This document shows, one piece after another, positions 37,973-52,500 of a stretch of 64,000 bases of DNA. Within the stretch, counting starts at the first letter, position 1, and every line of letters starts with the position of its first letter. Origin of the DNA: Balanoglossus misakiensis (lineage: Eukaryota; Hemichordata); the NCBI GenBank assembly GCA_040954595.2, contig CM082581.2, positions 5,828,001-5,892,000 on the forward strand, written 5' to 3'. The notes beneath the pieces were generated by a model. The model was not told where the DNA came from. It saw nothing but the letters and a program-made list of their open reading frames with translations, and searched no databases. The position numbers and the translations under genes were made by a program.

Positions 37973-38190
37973 AATGAATGAATGAATGAATGAATGAATG
38001 AATGAATGAATGAATGAATGAATGAATGAATGAATGAATGAATGAATGAATGAATGAATGAACGAACGAACGAACGAATGAATGAATGAATGATTGAATG
38101 AAGGAAGGAAGGAAGGAAAGAAAGAAAGAAGAAAGGAGAATTAAACAGAAAGGCAAATGTGAAAATGTATGTATGTATGTATGTATGTAC
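37973..38190. repeat. AATG microsatellite grading into AACG, AAGG and TATG
   Basis: (AATG)n fills about 37973-38062, then AACG units, more AATG, then AAGG and AAAG to about 38134. A short (TATG)n lies near 38166-38188. Confidence 0.95.
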
Positions 38191-40171
38191 AGACGGACGG
38201 ACGGGTGATTGGGCGGGTATTTGGGTACGTGTGTGGGGTCAGTTGATGGATGGAAAGTCGGATGGATCGATCGGCGGATCAACCGATCGATCGATTCATT
38301 TGATCATGTGTGGTCGGAACCGACTGATGATCCGAGAGATTGATTGATCGATTGATTAATTGATGGGAGATATCTCTAGATTGGTTTGCAGGTAGCTAGG
38401 TTTTTATGTGGATGTGTTAATATGTACTTATGCAATGAGGGGTTGTCGGAATAAACGGGTGCGGCAACTGTTTATTATTTAAATTATTCATTTTTCATTG
38501 TACAGTCACACTAAGAGATTGATTATATTTTTTGTGTATAACCATCGGTTTAGCTCATTTAAATAATGCACAAAATGGCGGGCTACGGTGCGTGTTGTGA
38601 AGACTCTTGTTCTTTCCGCTTGTTTACAGGCATTTCCACATTTTCAAAGCTCGTCTTGCTCGGCATGTTTGTGCACAATAATGTCGTTGTGTTCGAGAAT
38701 GCGTCGGTCCTGAAGGACGCTGGCACGGAAGCTGACGTCAAGACAGTTTGAAGTGACAATACATCACCACGCGAGATTTCGTCACGAATGGTTGATTTTT
38801 CGAGTTTTTTTTTCTACATGATTGCGTGTCTGTGTTGTTCAGATATGGCGGCCTTCGGGCCAAAATACATTTGCAGATATTACTACACAAATCATACTGA
38901 AGTTGACGTGAAATGGATCGTGGGTCACTAGCCCAATTAAAAGTTTAGCTATAAGCTGTAACTCTGGGCTTTACCCCGCTTGTTAATATAGCCTGTATGT
39001 GTGTAACGGTCATTCAACGGTTATTGTTGAAAACTTATCTAGTCCGGACTTGAAATACAATTCCGCGCAATAAGAATGCTGACTATAAACATAAATGTAG
39101 TGTTGATAAGCTGAATTCTGGGTATTTCACCATGATTCAGGGATTTTAACAAGAGACTGCAGAAGATATGAAGAAAACAAAAATACTGAAAGCATAGCGA
39201 AAAGTTACAGCTAAGTTAAATAATTGAAGTCCAAACTATGATCGGCCGCACAACTTGTAATCTTACCTAGACAAATTCACCCTGTAACGACAGGAAATGT
39301 TCAATATGTGTGTAACAAAATAGGTTGTGGGGGTTTTAAAATACGGCACAGGATTATGTCTGTATTCCGACGCTCCGTTCGCATCCACCAACATCTGTGT
39401 TCACAGGAATCCAATAATGCATTTCATTCAAAATGTCGCCGACACGTGCGCGTCTTGCGCGATATTTTTTTGGATCATATCACGCGGTTCTAGATCAGAT
39501 CACGGAGTTTGTCTCACAGTCGGAGAAATGCTATTATTTGCTTATCGCCAGTGTGACAAAACTGAAAGGACACTCTTACCGTGCGCAGTTGCTATTGCTG
39601 GCGTTCTAGTCCATATCATTTCAACAGGGCCTCATTTTCTTTATTCGAGCTAAGTAAAGCCTTTGAATCCCTTAATTGTCGCTGTTATTTTGATAGTGTT
39701 TCTCCTATATCTACCCCTTCACAGCAATTTATGTCGCATTATGGCTCTGAACGCTTTCAATTATAGCTTTATAAAAACGCGATACGTTATCGGGCTGGGA
39801 TAGAATAGGCGAATTTGAAGTCAACACAGGCAAGGCGAGCAGTCAGCCAAGCACGATTAACGTGGCCAGGCATGCGTGCAAGCGGGCGCATATATAGTTA
39901 CCTGTATGCCGTTAAAAAAAACTCCATGAAAACTTTGCAGTCAAAAACCTGAAGAGAATTGGCATTATTTGATTATATATACACATCTCATCGTTGTTTT
40001 ATGTTGTCTCTAAAACTAAAGGGAGTGGTGGAAAGGCACGTACAGTAGGCGGACAGACAGGACAACAAATAGTACCTGGGCGCTCTGATATGAAAAGATG
40101 GGCAACCTCAGACGCGTGGCGGATTACGAACAGAAGACACAATTTGTTGTAATGCGGCTTGCGCAGAAACG

Positions 40172-40903
40172 CTAATATACAATTGAGAGTGACGTGGTGG
40201 TTTTAAAAGTAAATAAAATTGTTTCGTTACAGTTTGGATTCATTCTGCATATAGAGGGAACCTTCACTCGCTGTGCCGCCCCGGGAACGGTCACGGTACC
40301 AACAGGGCCTCTCTTGCCGTCGCACAGGTTGCTGGATACACCGTACGTGGCACGTGGCTTTAAAGCCTCTAGGGCCGCCAATTTTTGCATTATTTTCATG
40401 ATTTTAGTTTCCAATTTAGATTGGTCCGTCAACATAAGCATTCTGATAAGTACACATGAACAACTCATTGACGCCCGATTGTGGCTGTATGTTGCAATTT
40501 GAACAGATTTGAACCGGTGCCGCACCCGTTTAATCGGCCTCCATAAAAACTGTACAAAACTATCGCGGTATGCTTCGCCAAAAGATGACAAAACAATGCA
40601 AATACGAGTAATATGGCGTAATGGTGAGGATTTTAAATGACAGGGAATAGATTGAAAGTATTTTATTGTTGAAAAAAAATATGTGAAATTTGCCAGCTCT
40701 AGAGGCTTTAATGGGGCGCATACCATCCCAAGCGCCTCGCCCATGATGGTGGGCATAACGGGCAATGAAAGCCCATGGGAGTGGCAGTTCATTGTCGTCC
40801 CTTCAAAGCATTGTATCCCAATGTTCAGACAAATTAACTGCCGCCTTTTTGTAGAAAAACGTCCAAGCTGTTGACAATTTGATTGCTCATTATACGGCCA
40901 CAA
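40172..40903 (-). other. Unexplained 243-codon open frame
   Basis: The frame is open from a TAG just upstream of 40903 to the stop at 40172. It begins at a TTG codon; the first ATG is near codon 38. The predicted sequence is not low-complexity but shows no domain, signal peptide or motif I know. At about 44% GC such a length is unusual by chance. It could be a single-exon gene, a decayed coding sequence or an accident. Confidence 0.2.
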
Positions 40904-41292
40904 CTGGCGTTGCCGCTATTGACTGTGGGTGAACTTGAAAATGCACCGGCGCAGTGGAGCATTTGACGCCCCTGTCTTATGGTCACCAGCGACACAAAGT
41001 GAAATAGTCGTGGCCGTCGATAGAGTAATATCAGCTTTACATTTTATTCACAATTGACTGCTAAACGGCTATCAAAGGAATTATCGACAGTGAAGGTTGT
41101 GCGCCCCCTGCCACAAGTTGACAAAAATGAATGCTTTATGAAGTTACTGTCTATGGTTAAATTTAAGTTTTTTTTTGTCAAAAGCAGACTGAAGGAAAAC
41201 ATGCAGCCTCATTAGTGATAAAGAAAAAAACCGATTCTCACGCCGATTCCGAAAGCTGCGCTTGATTCGACTTATTTCGGAAAGTTTACTCG

Positions 41293-41306
41293 ATTACCAT
41301 GGCAAC
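41293..41306. promoter_or_regulatory. RFX-type X-box motif
   Basis: ATTACCATGGCAAC fits the degenerate palindromic X-box RYYRCCATRGYAAC at every position. RFX factors use such sites in ciliary gene and enhancer control. One-mismatch relatives occur at 29140 and 63193. Function is unproven. Confidence 0.25.
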
Positions 41307-42995
41307 ATGGTAGCCCTTATTAACATTGGTAAAATCAGAAGCCAAGCGGTGAAATTTGCTTTCTCGCCATTTCTGAGAGAAAATATGATGACACACTATA
41401 CATGTACATGTATGTGTTGAACTGTGAGACAAAATATGCAAATGGGCTACCACTGGCAAAAAAAAAAAATTGTATTTGCTGACCGATTTCGCGCGAAATG
41501 GTTCTCTCTAATTATCGGACGATGACGAGAAAACCAAGCACGTCCAATGCGTTACAAAATGGACGGGAAATTCTAGATAAGGGCTACCATACTATTTGGA
41601 TCATCCCTTCATGACTCGCCGGCCCGCAGTGGCGTGTTGGCATCGCCCAAGGTGTATACCTCACAGTTAAAACCAGCGAGAAACCTGAGCGATAAAAGCG
41701 AACAGGACCACTTAAAAAACACCGGCTAAATGCGCGTATAGATTTTTTAACGATTGCAGCGCCGCTCCACGCTTCTCGATTAGATTAACGTCAGTTCCAT
41801 GAATCGGGGCGTACTGGTCGCTTTAGGGGCCTAAAGCACTGGGAAATGGCTCCGCTCATTCGATAATTAACCGAGTCAATTTAGTGAATTATAAAAACAA
41901 GCAGCACAATTCATGCTAAAGCGAATTTTATATGGATTTAATTGGGTACATTTAATCACCAAATTTACTGGTAAATCAAATCAGCCAGTACACGATCATA
42001 AAGACTGCATAAGCAATGTAATTTGATTTGTATCTTTGATTTTGCAGTGTCGCCATCGCAGTCGCCACTTTCGTACGTTTCATGTGAAGGACAAAGGAGC
42101 AAAAATTTAATTTCCTCGCGGTGGGTTGATTACTGCTCTTTTTGTGTTGCGAGTAAATCATTTATATTTAGCAGTCAATGGACCAAAGTGGCCTCTTTTC
42201 TGTGTCAAATTGAAACGAGAGGACGAGAGGCCGGCTTCGGTAATTAAGAAGAGAGAATCGCAGAACGTGGTTTGATTTTTTTGTGCGTGTCAATTTGGCG
42301 TCTGATTCCATCAGTCGGGTCCCCGGCGTTCTGTTGCGGTGATACGGACAACAGCCATCTGTTACAATTGACTAGCCATTGTTCAGACGAGTGGTCTCGA
42401 GTAATAACTGTGCCAACTCCACTTACAAGCAATTTGACATCAATTTTGTGTATCAAGGACCCTCTTACCGTTGATAACTTAGCATTTTGGGGGCACATTG
42501 TCACGGTGCATGATGAGTTGCGTGATCGGCCGCCAGAGCGCCGTTCCCCGGGAACGGTATCATCTCCGCCACCGCTGTTTTGCTGTCAATCGTCAAAGGT
42601 CCTTCAACTCTCCGTGTCCAACTGCATAGGTATTTATTTCTCTGACACGGTTTCGGCCAATTCTGATGGTTTTTTTTTGTTGAGATTCCCGGTAAATCCC
42701 TCTATTAACTAAAAAAATCTCCCTTTTCGACGTAACTTAAGGTTTACGTGGAAATATGTATAAATCAATACATGTGTATGTCGCCGTACTTCGAGCATGG
42801 GTGCATTCCAATGTGAGAGGTTCCTGTGATGGGTATCTACGCATGCTCGTTGATGGGCGAACTTCACTGGGTGCCACGCCTATGTGATGGTCAAAGGAAT
42901 TACCTTGCAATCGAAACTGGTTAGAAAATTTGTCGAAAGTCATGTGGGGGCCGGTGTTTGTTGCTGCGATTTTATTAACAGTTACAACAAAGGTT

Positions 42996-43105
42996 GTACA
43001 GTACAGTACAGTACAGTACAGTACAGTACAGTACAGTACAGTACAGTACAGTACAGTACAGTACAGTACAGTACAGTGCTGTGCTGTGCTGTGCTGTGCT
43101 GTGCT
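42996..43105. repeat. Pentanucleotide GTACA array switching to GTGCT
   Basis: About fifteen GTACA units are followed directly by about six GTGCT units in the same phase. The frames across it are repeat translations. Confidence 0.95.
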
Positions 43106-46100
43106 TTTAGGTTCGAAATGACGTTTTCGTCGATGACGGCTGTACGCCGACGCTGTACTGCATATGTATGGCGCCACACCTATTCTCAATAATAGCTTGG
43201 TGGCACATCGACACTCGATCGCCGATCGCAGTGGCAACTTGCGCTTTCACGCCCCGTGTTGCTAATACGCAGTTTAAAGTATCGGGTTTGGTGCATTCCG
43301 GTGCTCTATCATTGTCATTTGGTTTCCAGCATGATTTTATGCTCATGCCCAGGCCGTGACGGATCACAGAGCAACGGATGTTACAGTATGTGGCTGAACT
43401 AGCCATCATATATATATTCGCGATTGCTTTTGTCGGTGCGCCGTTGTTAAGCGCCGCCATCATCGCCGCTATACCTCCGTCGCTATCATTATACTATATT
43501 ACATGTACATCAGCTTATACATGTAGGTAGCGTATTTTAACAAACGAATACCGGTGATTGTAGCCAGAAATACAAAACGGACAAAATAAAACAAACGTTT
43601 ACTAACTTGAAGATGGCAATAGTTTTGTTGCATACTCGGAAGAAAGTGACGTGTTTAGGACGGACAAAACAGAGGGGAGTCGCGAAGTGGATGTGATTCC
43701 GTCACGGTGCGCCAGCGATCCCGTGACGCTCTTTGAGTGGGGCCGCGCATGCTCATGTCAGCGTGTCAAGACATCCAAATATGCCAACTTCTTATTCTGA
43801 ATTGAAAACCGAAATTGACTTAAAGTGCTCGGTAATCAGCACATATTGGTCAAGCTTGTCAATTACTAGTACCACAGGCGCGTAAAAGAAAAGGCCGTTT
43901 TGTCCCCTGCCTTGTGAGAAACCACGGCACACCTCATTGAAGTTAACCCCGCGGGGGCTAGAGGGCACACCGTACATCATCTGATACGCTCGGTCCCCCC
44001 TCAGCGGTTGCCCTTGTCCCTTTCAGCAGGGTCTACTAGATTGTTCTTCTCGACTCGACTGTCACGACGTCTCCGTTTTGTTTACTTTATTTTTCGGAAT
44101 TTCTTTTCTGTTCTCCGGTTTGGGCCCGGAGCAATGGCTGCCAGACTAGAGATGCTCGAGCGCAGCCTGGGCTTGTCGGTCAGAATATCCATTCAGCCAT
44201 TAAGATCGACAACTGTGAGACATGCCTTCTGATCACAACAACATCTTGACGCGGGCACAGATACGTCCGGTTGCAGATATGGACTATATGTATGACTCTG
44301 TGTGTATAATTTGAGTATAAACCTAAATCACGTTTATATTTTTATGGCGCGGGACTGAAATCTTGGCATTACCATCTGCGTGAGGTGTCGTTTTGAAATT
44401 ATTTGTTGCTGTCGAAGCAATCCTTATTAGTAATCGTCTTGTACCATGCACACATCAAACAGCAGCAAATGGACAGCAAAAGAAAAAGTGAAATTCTTCG
44501 TGGTGATTTATAGGCCATATATACAAGGTATTTTATTTCATACACGAATGACGGTACCAATATATAATCAAATGCACCAAAAAACTGGAAAAAAAATTGA
44601 CAAACAAAACGATCAAGAGGGACACGAATTTGCTGATAGTTCTTGCCTCTAAGTTGCGTTGCCGAACCGATGTAATGATAAATATGTATTCATTGTCGAA
44701 ATTACCCGGCGACAGTGCTTGTTATTTGCTGATGAAATTATCAGACAAACGTAAAAAAAAAAACATTTCGAAGCTTAGCAAGAGTGCCACGCCAAGATTT
44801 TTATAGCAGACATAATGCACTACCATCTCTTCTTCGATTACACAGATTTTGTGAATTACGTGAGCCGTGATTTCAGGCCGTAGAAGACTCACCGAAATGT
44901 TTGCATGAGTGAGAAGGGATTTGATACAGACACTCTACACATCACTTGTAAATTTGTGAGGCTAACTTAATAAAAGTCGATCTTTTGCGGCGCTCTTTTA
45001 CTAGTACATGTACTCTGAAAGATGGGTAGGCAATGTTAAAGTTGGTGTTCCTTCGAAAATAATTACAGTGAAGCAAGAAATAGCTGTTTTATTTCGGCGT
45101 TTATTCGTCGCTCATTTTCCTTCAGTACAAAATAAATGTCCTCGTTTGGCTTTGGCTATATACCACGTGTTGTCACTGAAGGAACGGGAAAAATGTGTGT
45201 TCTATTCATGAACTCCCAGGACGCAAAAACGTACAGTTTAACTTTCTTGGCAATTGTGCAGTGAGAGCCTACAGAAACGTCGAAATTATCATCGTGTGGT
45301 GCACGTGACGTAAGGGTACACCGTCAGCCACATTTAAAAGATAACCGATTTCAAACTGATACTTCTACGTCTTTATTTCCCAACATATGACCTTTTGGGG
45401 ACTATCTTGTATTGAGTCTACAAGTATAAGAGGGAGTTGCGACTGAAAACTGGCTATCTCTCTCTCTCTCTACCATCACAGTTTCTAAACACCACAGCAT
45501 CACGGCGATATAAAATTTCATGTATTTCATTCGTGCGATAAATAAATTAAAACATTTTACCCGGAATTAATGAAATTAGAGTTCCGGGTCTTGTTCGCTG
45601 GTTCGACTTTAGTACAAAAAAATGGAGGCAAGAAATCGAACGGGAGGCGAGGTTCTCTAGACATAAAATCAGGAGACAACCTGAGCATGCAAGTCTGCTG
45701 GACAACGAGCTTCTAATGTGAATAACACTTGGCAATAATTGGGGTGATTACATTAATGTATAGCTACAGTTAAGCTTTCCATTGAATCGTTTAAAAGCGG
45801 AAGTGAAAACGTTGTCCAGTTTTCGACTTACACGCTGTCTACTTGCACTAGGTCATAATTTGAACTATTGTCGTCCACTGATTCACACATTCTTACAACG
45901 GTGCCTGATTCTACCGACGTGCAAATCACCGTTCTCTTCTAAGAATATTCACATATTGATTCGTCTCCGCCGGAAGTGACGTGTTCTTAGTTGGATTTTT
46001 GTCTAAGCGGTGCGCTTCTCATAAAGTCTATGGACCGCTTTAAGTATACACTCGGTGTACCAACCGATTTGAGTTCAACTTCTTCGTCTATCGCCACCAT

Positions 46101-46346
46101 TCACACTATTTTAACAAAAAATGTGTTCGCTTTTGTTCTTGTCAGGGTTTCGTAGGCATGTGTTGGGCGGTTTCAAACCGTTCACAAATCAGCCTGGAAA
46201 ACGCTTTTCTTTCAAGAATTTCTTAAATTTGATTCGAATATTCTGAATAAAGCATGTCAGTGGGCTTTGTAGACCAAGACGGAATATCTCTTCCTCGCCC
46301 TCAGTCGAGTCAATGGAAGTCCGACATGACTCAACGATATTTGAGG
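43106..46346. other. Downstream region of EMX, including its probable 3' UTR
   Basis: The EMX stop is at 46347, so the 3' UTR lies here on the - strand. AATAAA on that strand occurs near 45368 and 45084, but no site can be chosen. A second possibility in this stretch, a 32-codon tail at 44134-44232 (+) starting MAARLEMLERSL, is too short to call. Confidence 0.4.
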
Positions 46347-46580
46347 CTACGATTCTTGAGCCGCTTCTTCGTTTTCATTCAGGCCGTCCTCCTCGTCCGA
46401 TGACTCATCAATCGCCGGCGACATTTGTGATGACGTCATCTCGTCCTCGTCGACTTGATTCGTCTCGAGTCTCCACCGGTCAACGTGATGCGAGCCTTTC
46501 TTGTCGTCGTCCACTTTGATTTCTTCCTCCGCCTTGATCCGCTTGTATTTCGTTCGCCTGTTTTGGAACCAGACTTTGAC
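46347..46580 (-). CDS. EMX: EMX exon 3
   Basis: It starts after acceptor CGCGTTTTCAG and codes residues 212-288. It holds [14 protein letters not shown], the conserved [12 protein letters not shown] segment, and an acidic tail rich in Asp/Glu/Ser ([15 protein letters not shown]). It stops with TAG. Homeodomain position 56 is Tyr where vertebrate EMX2 has Phe. Confidence 0.96.
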   Translation of the reverse strand, partial: VKVWFQNRRTKYKRIKAEEEIKVDDDKKGSHHVDRWRLETNQVDEDEMTSSQMSPAIDESSDEEDGLNENEEAAQES

Positions 46581-49500
46581 CTGAAAACGCGTTGAAACAG
46601 AGGAGGAAACTGTAAGAACACAAACAGACAACGGGCACATCTATCGGTAAAACTCAACCCTAAAAAGAGCGAAGAAACGCACAGAAACGTTTTACTGGTA
46701 GTCTAGCCAGGATTCGAAACAGTCGATTACCTAAAATCTGCAAAAAATGTTTGACACGACACATCGGAAGAAACGCATCGGCAGCTGCAGAGCAGACGTC
46801 CCCACGATGAACAGATTCGCCTAGTATACAAATCGCGGTGGAGCCCAGTGACCCAGCAGGCTCACCTTTGCCGCGGATGACCACAAATTTTAGCGTCCAT
46901 TCACCGTGGTCTGTGTTTATTTGTTTGTTGTCTGTCTGCCTTTATGACTTTGATTGGGTCATTTGAATTATTTCATGTGTACACGTTTGTGGTGGTCTTC
47001 CCGTAACGCGAAGTACCACATAAACGCCCCACTCGACTAATCTCGCATCGCGATTTCCAACACGGTAGCTCCAAAATAGTTCTCGGTATAATTGCAATTA
47101 ATTGGGCAAACAAGAATCAACACTCTGACAAGAAATTAGAATCGTTGATATAAATTAAAGGAAAAAACTGCCCGCGGAAAAATTACTGCCCTTACACGAC
47201 TTTGCCTGTAAATGGTTGCATTTTAATGCAGATACCGCCTTAGAATACTGCTGACTGAATCTGTGTATTTCCCGTTGTTGTGATAACATAAAAGTTGATG
47301 GGAGAAATTTGTAAAAGTTGACGTTTCTGAAACGTGTTTGCACGTGACCCACACATGAAGGCACATTTGGCTGTAATTCGACAAAGGCTCGGCGTGTTTA
47401 GCTTTTTAATCTGTCCCATAAGTTGCCGAAAATCCCGTTTGTATGTGTAACACCAGATACTAAGTATTAAAAACGGGCTGCCGCACACTATTTTAACGGC
47501 CCCGCGACATAAACTAAACACACCACGGTGTTTTCGTTTTAACGATGTTTGTCCAGTGAACGATTGACAAAGTAAGCGGATCGCGTCACTGCATCGCGGA
47601 GGAGAGGGGAAAGAAATCCCAGTGAGTGATAAATTGATGGGGGTCGAGGTGGGAGACATCCGAGATCTTTCTCATCCCTCGGTAATTTGGGACGTTCGCT
47701 TGGTATTTAACCGTGGCATGAGGACAGCACTGTTTAGATCACGTTGTCGTAAAAGAGTGATTTTATGCGTGTTGAAATTGTCTTTAACACGGTTTGTTGA
47801 TACGTGTTTAACTCCTCCACAGACACAGTTCGCCTCCCAATGTTAACATAAACACAATAAACGGGGCACTAACACACTAAAGAATTCGCGAGGAGTGCTA
47901 AGGTCGATTCGGGTGATGTTTTTTTGTCATTTCTACTGACGTTTACGCTGGCAGTGTTTATATCGAGTTTTTGAGTCCCTCGTATCCATGGAAATCCAAG
48001 ACGGAACAGACTTCACAACTGGATACTCGGGGGAGAATGTTACCATCGTCTGCTAATGCTCACTAAAATTGGTTTAAATTTGGCGTGTTGTAAATTGGTT
48101 TGAAAAAACAACGGTACTGATGTAGATACATCTTGTATGCGAGGTGTTATGTATGAATGGCGTGCGGCCGTTCAAAAGTGTAACATGTGTAACACGCTGT
48201 GTCGGATGAGCGCCGCGCCGCGCGCCACAATTAATACATCATTTCCCCACCGCATCACATAGAGAGTTTCTGCTGCGATATAGCTTTGAGAGTTTTAGCA
48301 TTGGTGAAAACGGGCTGCCGCGCCGCACTTAGCGTCAATTTGCCCACTAAAATGGCCAAATCCACGAGTATTAGAACGGCAACAGTGCATTGTACTACAG
48401 ACCCCTCTACTGTCCATGATTGTACACACACATGTTCGATGGCGAAAGCCCCCCGTCTGAAAGTTAACCATTACACAATATTTCAATGGAGGTCCTTTGT
48501 CATACGTTCGTGTACAGTAAGGCCCGGTGTTCTGTCGCTGTCCCCCCAACAATTCTGTCAATAATAGGCGACAGCCTGTTCGGGAATCGAGTCTATTTTT
48601 GATCTAGAATGCTCCGTTAGCTTCTGGGTGACGGCGTTCCCGCGCGGAAGCTCGGAAGACTGCCTACAATCAGAGGCGGCTGACCCAACAGCCAAACAAA
48701 GGGAGAATCTGACAGTCGGAATTTTGCCGTCATGTAATTCGGCAGATTAATACCCATTAGTTAAAAGCGATCAACAAAATGTCACTGGATTTCGCGCTGA
48801 TGTGGCCATGATTAATTGCATCGAATATATCACACTCTGGACCGTGTTACTGTCTTTAAAACATATACTAATATGTGTGGTCGACTTGGTTTGAGCGGCC
48901 AGGCTGTGACTTCATCATGTTGGTGTAAATTAACACAAAATTAGGTCTATAAATCAAGGATTTCCTCATGGGTAGTGTATGCGTCTGTTACTTGTCATCT
49001 TTGTTAACAAATGATGGCTTTAGAGATTACATGGCAAAGTTGACCATATTCGTTTAGACAAAACCACCCCGTTCTCAATACGTCGCGGTCATTTGGGAAA
49101 TATATTATATTGATACGAACATTGACGATACTGATGTCATTCTCTTTTTGAATTTTGACCAGACACCAACGACAGACAAAGTCCTGGAATGTTTTCATAG
49201 ACTAGTACGTGTACAAACAAACGCGCCGGGAAATAATGCGAACGTTTCATATTATTATGAAATTCCGATAGCTTAAGCGAAGCAAAATATTAATACTGCA
49301 AACATGCCACAAGGATCGTAAAATAGCCTTTAGGTCACTTTTGTGCGACTTGTTGTAATTTTCGAAATTTCCCGGTGCGACTAGTCCGTTTTCTATACCG
49401 ATACGGCTAAGTGACAACGAAAACGCGTGAATATATACCGTGGTTCGTATAGTATCTTAAAAGTAATTGGGCAGTATTTCCCCCAAAACAAACGGTTTTC

Positions 49501-52500
49501 ACATCCGGGAAATATTTAGTCAAGTATAATTATGGTACTCGTTCTAATTTGTGAATGAGCCTGGGATGCCGAAAGTTGTACATCGATGTGGACGACGGTT
49601 GGAACGTTCTGCGCTTGATGCGGGCAGCGCTCCGTCGCATCGCTCGGCTCTGCGACATTACCGCAAACAAAAAAATCCAGCGTGAGTGAGTTGAACGAAT
49701 TCGAAGACAGGCGAGGACTTTTTCCCTCGGCGCTCACGTCCGTGCTGGCTTGTACATGTCACTTTGATCAAATGTGTTGTTTACGTCACTTAATTTGTTT
49801 TATGGGTTATAATTTTCCTCAGCCGAACATCCGAGCTTTTGTGTGGTCGTTTCCGCGGTCGACGACGTGAGGTTGTCTCCCGCCACCGACGCGAAGAACT
49901 CCCAAAGAAGGAACGTTCAGAGGTGTGTGCCAAACTCGTATTCTGTGAATTTAGTGTGTGAAAACCCCATAGAATTACTTTCATATTCTATTTAAAAAGG
50001 CAATAAACCCCAGCCCAACTAGCCGAAACGGAATGTATATTATGTCCTCCTTTGAGGGACTATGCATTTGCACACGTATTAAAAACGAATAAAATTCCCA
50101 TATCATACAGCCAGTGGAGATAAATGTGCCATTAGTTGGCTGACCTTAATTAATACAAAACAGCCATCGACAAAATGTGTGGAGCTATATATACTTGCAG
50201 CTGACTTGTGTAAATCGCTGAAAACTGAAAAAGTATCCTGTCATCGCAATTTCTTGAAATTCGTTTTGTGAAAACAGTTTTCTGCGAGGGAACGGAAATC
50301 GAAATTTGTGGGCATTTTTGGCTTGAGAAAGAAACCAATATTTCGACGAGAATTGGTCGGCCGATCACCCGTGTATTTTTTCAAGGACAAATGATTAGTT
50401 ACGGCCAGTACATGGCCCAGAAAATATTCACAGTTTAGTTTGGAAGCGCCCATCTGACCCGCGGGACAGGGAGTAACCCTTCACTGGTTTGTACAGAGAG
50501 GTCCTATACGTTTCGTTCCTACCGCCCGTTCTTCAAATGGATGGAAACTTTCGATTGAGAATCTTTCTTTTGCTTTTTCGCTTTCAAAAAGCTCGTTACA
50601 ACCCACTCGTGTTCGGTTTAAATATAATGATCTGTTCATATGCATGAACAGCGGTGGTATGAAAGTTGTCCGTGTATAAGCATCTGTTCGTTGTATTATG
50701 CAAAGAGTGTCCTGCTGGCTCTGTCATACCTGAGTTTAACCAATGGGGCTTAAGCTACAAGGACAATCACTGTCTTTTCATCAATTCAAACTTCTTGATT
50801 TTCTATCCACGTAATGTAATTAAGGTTAATTTCCATGTCGATTTCAATCACTGGGAGAGGCAAATTAAGCGGCCGATAAGCTGTTGAATTGTTTGAAATA
50901 AATACGGGCGCGCACATGGGTTTAGCCCTAAAGAAAGCTAGACATGCCTTCAATTGTCGTGAACAAAAAAATAGCTATGGGTGGTGGGTTTACGAAGAAG
51001 AGTCGAACTTACCTGCGTTTCGGTGAGGTTGAGGCTGGACGCGAGCTGTTTTCTCTCGGCTCCGACGACGTAGTGATTCTTCTCGAACGCGTGCTCGAGC
51101 CTGAGGAGTTGCGAGGGCGAAAACGCCGTTCGTATCCTCTTGGGTTTTCTGAAGGGATTCTGGAGTAAGAGGCTGCCGTTGACGTGGTCGCCGCCTGAAA
51201 GTCGGTGCGAAGGGGACAAAAAAAAAAGACACGGTTAGGTCTCATGTCGTGTTTACTCGCCTGAAAAGCTGACACGTGAATTCTGCTATGCGTTGGGTGT
51301 TAGGACTTTACGAACAAAAAAATAACAACTGGCCGAACGATTTCAACAGACCATAACTTGAACAAAAGGGCAGGGCCAGCTTTCGCGCGCGGGCTGGAGG
51401 GAGAAACACGATCGTCCGGAAGCTCGAGAGCATCCATTTGTCAACGAGGTATTTGAGATCACATCCGAGTCGACATAAACTTCAAAACAGAGGTTTTTTT
51501 TCTCTCGCCGGATTCCGTGAATCGAAAGCAACCGCGGGGCCCACTTATTTTCGTACCATTCTCTTTCACGGATGACGGTCTGCCCTCAAGTCGTTGGTTT
51601 TGAGCTGTGATCCCCTTCCACAAGTCGGAGTAAAAGTACGGCTTCGACTTCCTAACACATCGCGATCGACAGAAACCTCTACGTCGAGTTATTTGCTTAC
51701 AACAACCCATCCGTAATGCTCGATCAAACAACACGGGTACAGATCACAATAAACTATACCGTAAACGTCAAAATACTCAGATACCGTCGATTATTTGTAA
51801 AACTCTCGCCTCGAAAATGAAGAAAATATTTCGTTTAAATACGTACTTGGAGTCGGGCTGCCAGGCTAATGTAAATAATGGAGACAAATTAAGCTGTCTT
51901 TAGAGTTAGCCCTGCCTGCCAGACATATCATTTGTAAACCCCTGTGCTCCCAATTTACTTTATTACCCTTGGATTATGCCCATTGTTTTAAAAAACACCG
52001 AGTCGTTGTTGCGACGCGTGGAACACATTTGTCTCCGCTGTGAGATCAACCTAAAAGACGGAAAAGATTGCAGGAATGTGTGCTCGCGGGTTTTTTTGTT
52101 CTGGTGGCCAACGCTGTTACACACCATTGACGGCCAAATACCGTGATGGTGAAAGCGAAGCAGTTCAACGGTGTTGGACTGAGGTTTAACGCGTAGAAGT
52201 CGGACTTAGTACGGGTGAGCGCTCTTTGCGCTGCAGCCGAAAAAAAATAACTTCAAAAGTGGAGCGATGATATGCTCGTGAGTGAAAAAAAAGCCTTCGG
52301 TGGAGTGTGGAACTCGAAGAATCTAAAGTTGACGTATACATTTCGCCGTGTTTTGATTCTTGGGAATTAGCGTGCTTTTCACTGTATACATTGTAATACT
52401 TGACACAATGTTGGTTCACTGTAAATATATTCAAGTGGCCGTTGAAAGCCTTCTTTTTTCTTTTGTAATCGATGTTGTTCTGTCTGCTAAGATCCGATTT

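Larger units (their letters stand above)
38191..42995. other. Gene-poor region, 4.8 kb
   Basis: There is degenerate GATC/GATT-rich DNA near 38250-38360. The rest is mostly unique sequence. The only long frame is the 243-codon one at 40172-40903 on the - strand. No gene is recognised. Confidence 0.4.

Noticed and set aside
42272-42712. 146-codon + strand frame
   Set aside because: Starts at a non-ATG codon, no domain, length not remarkable.
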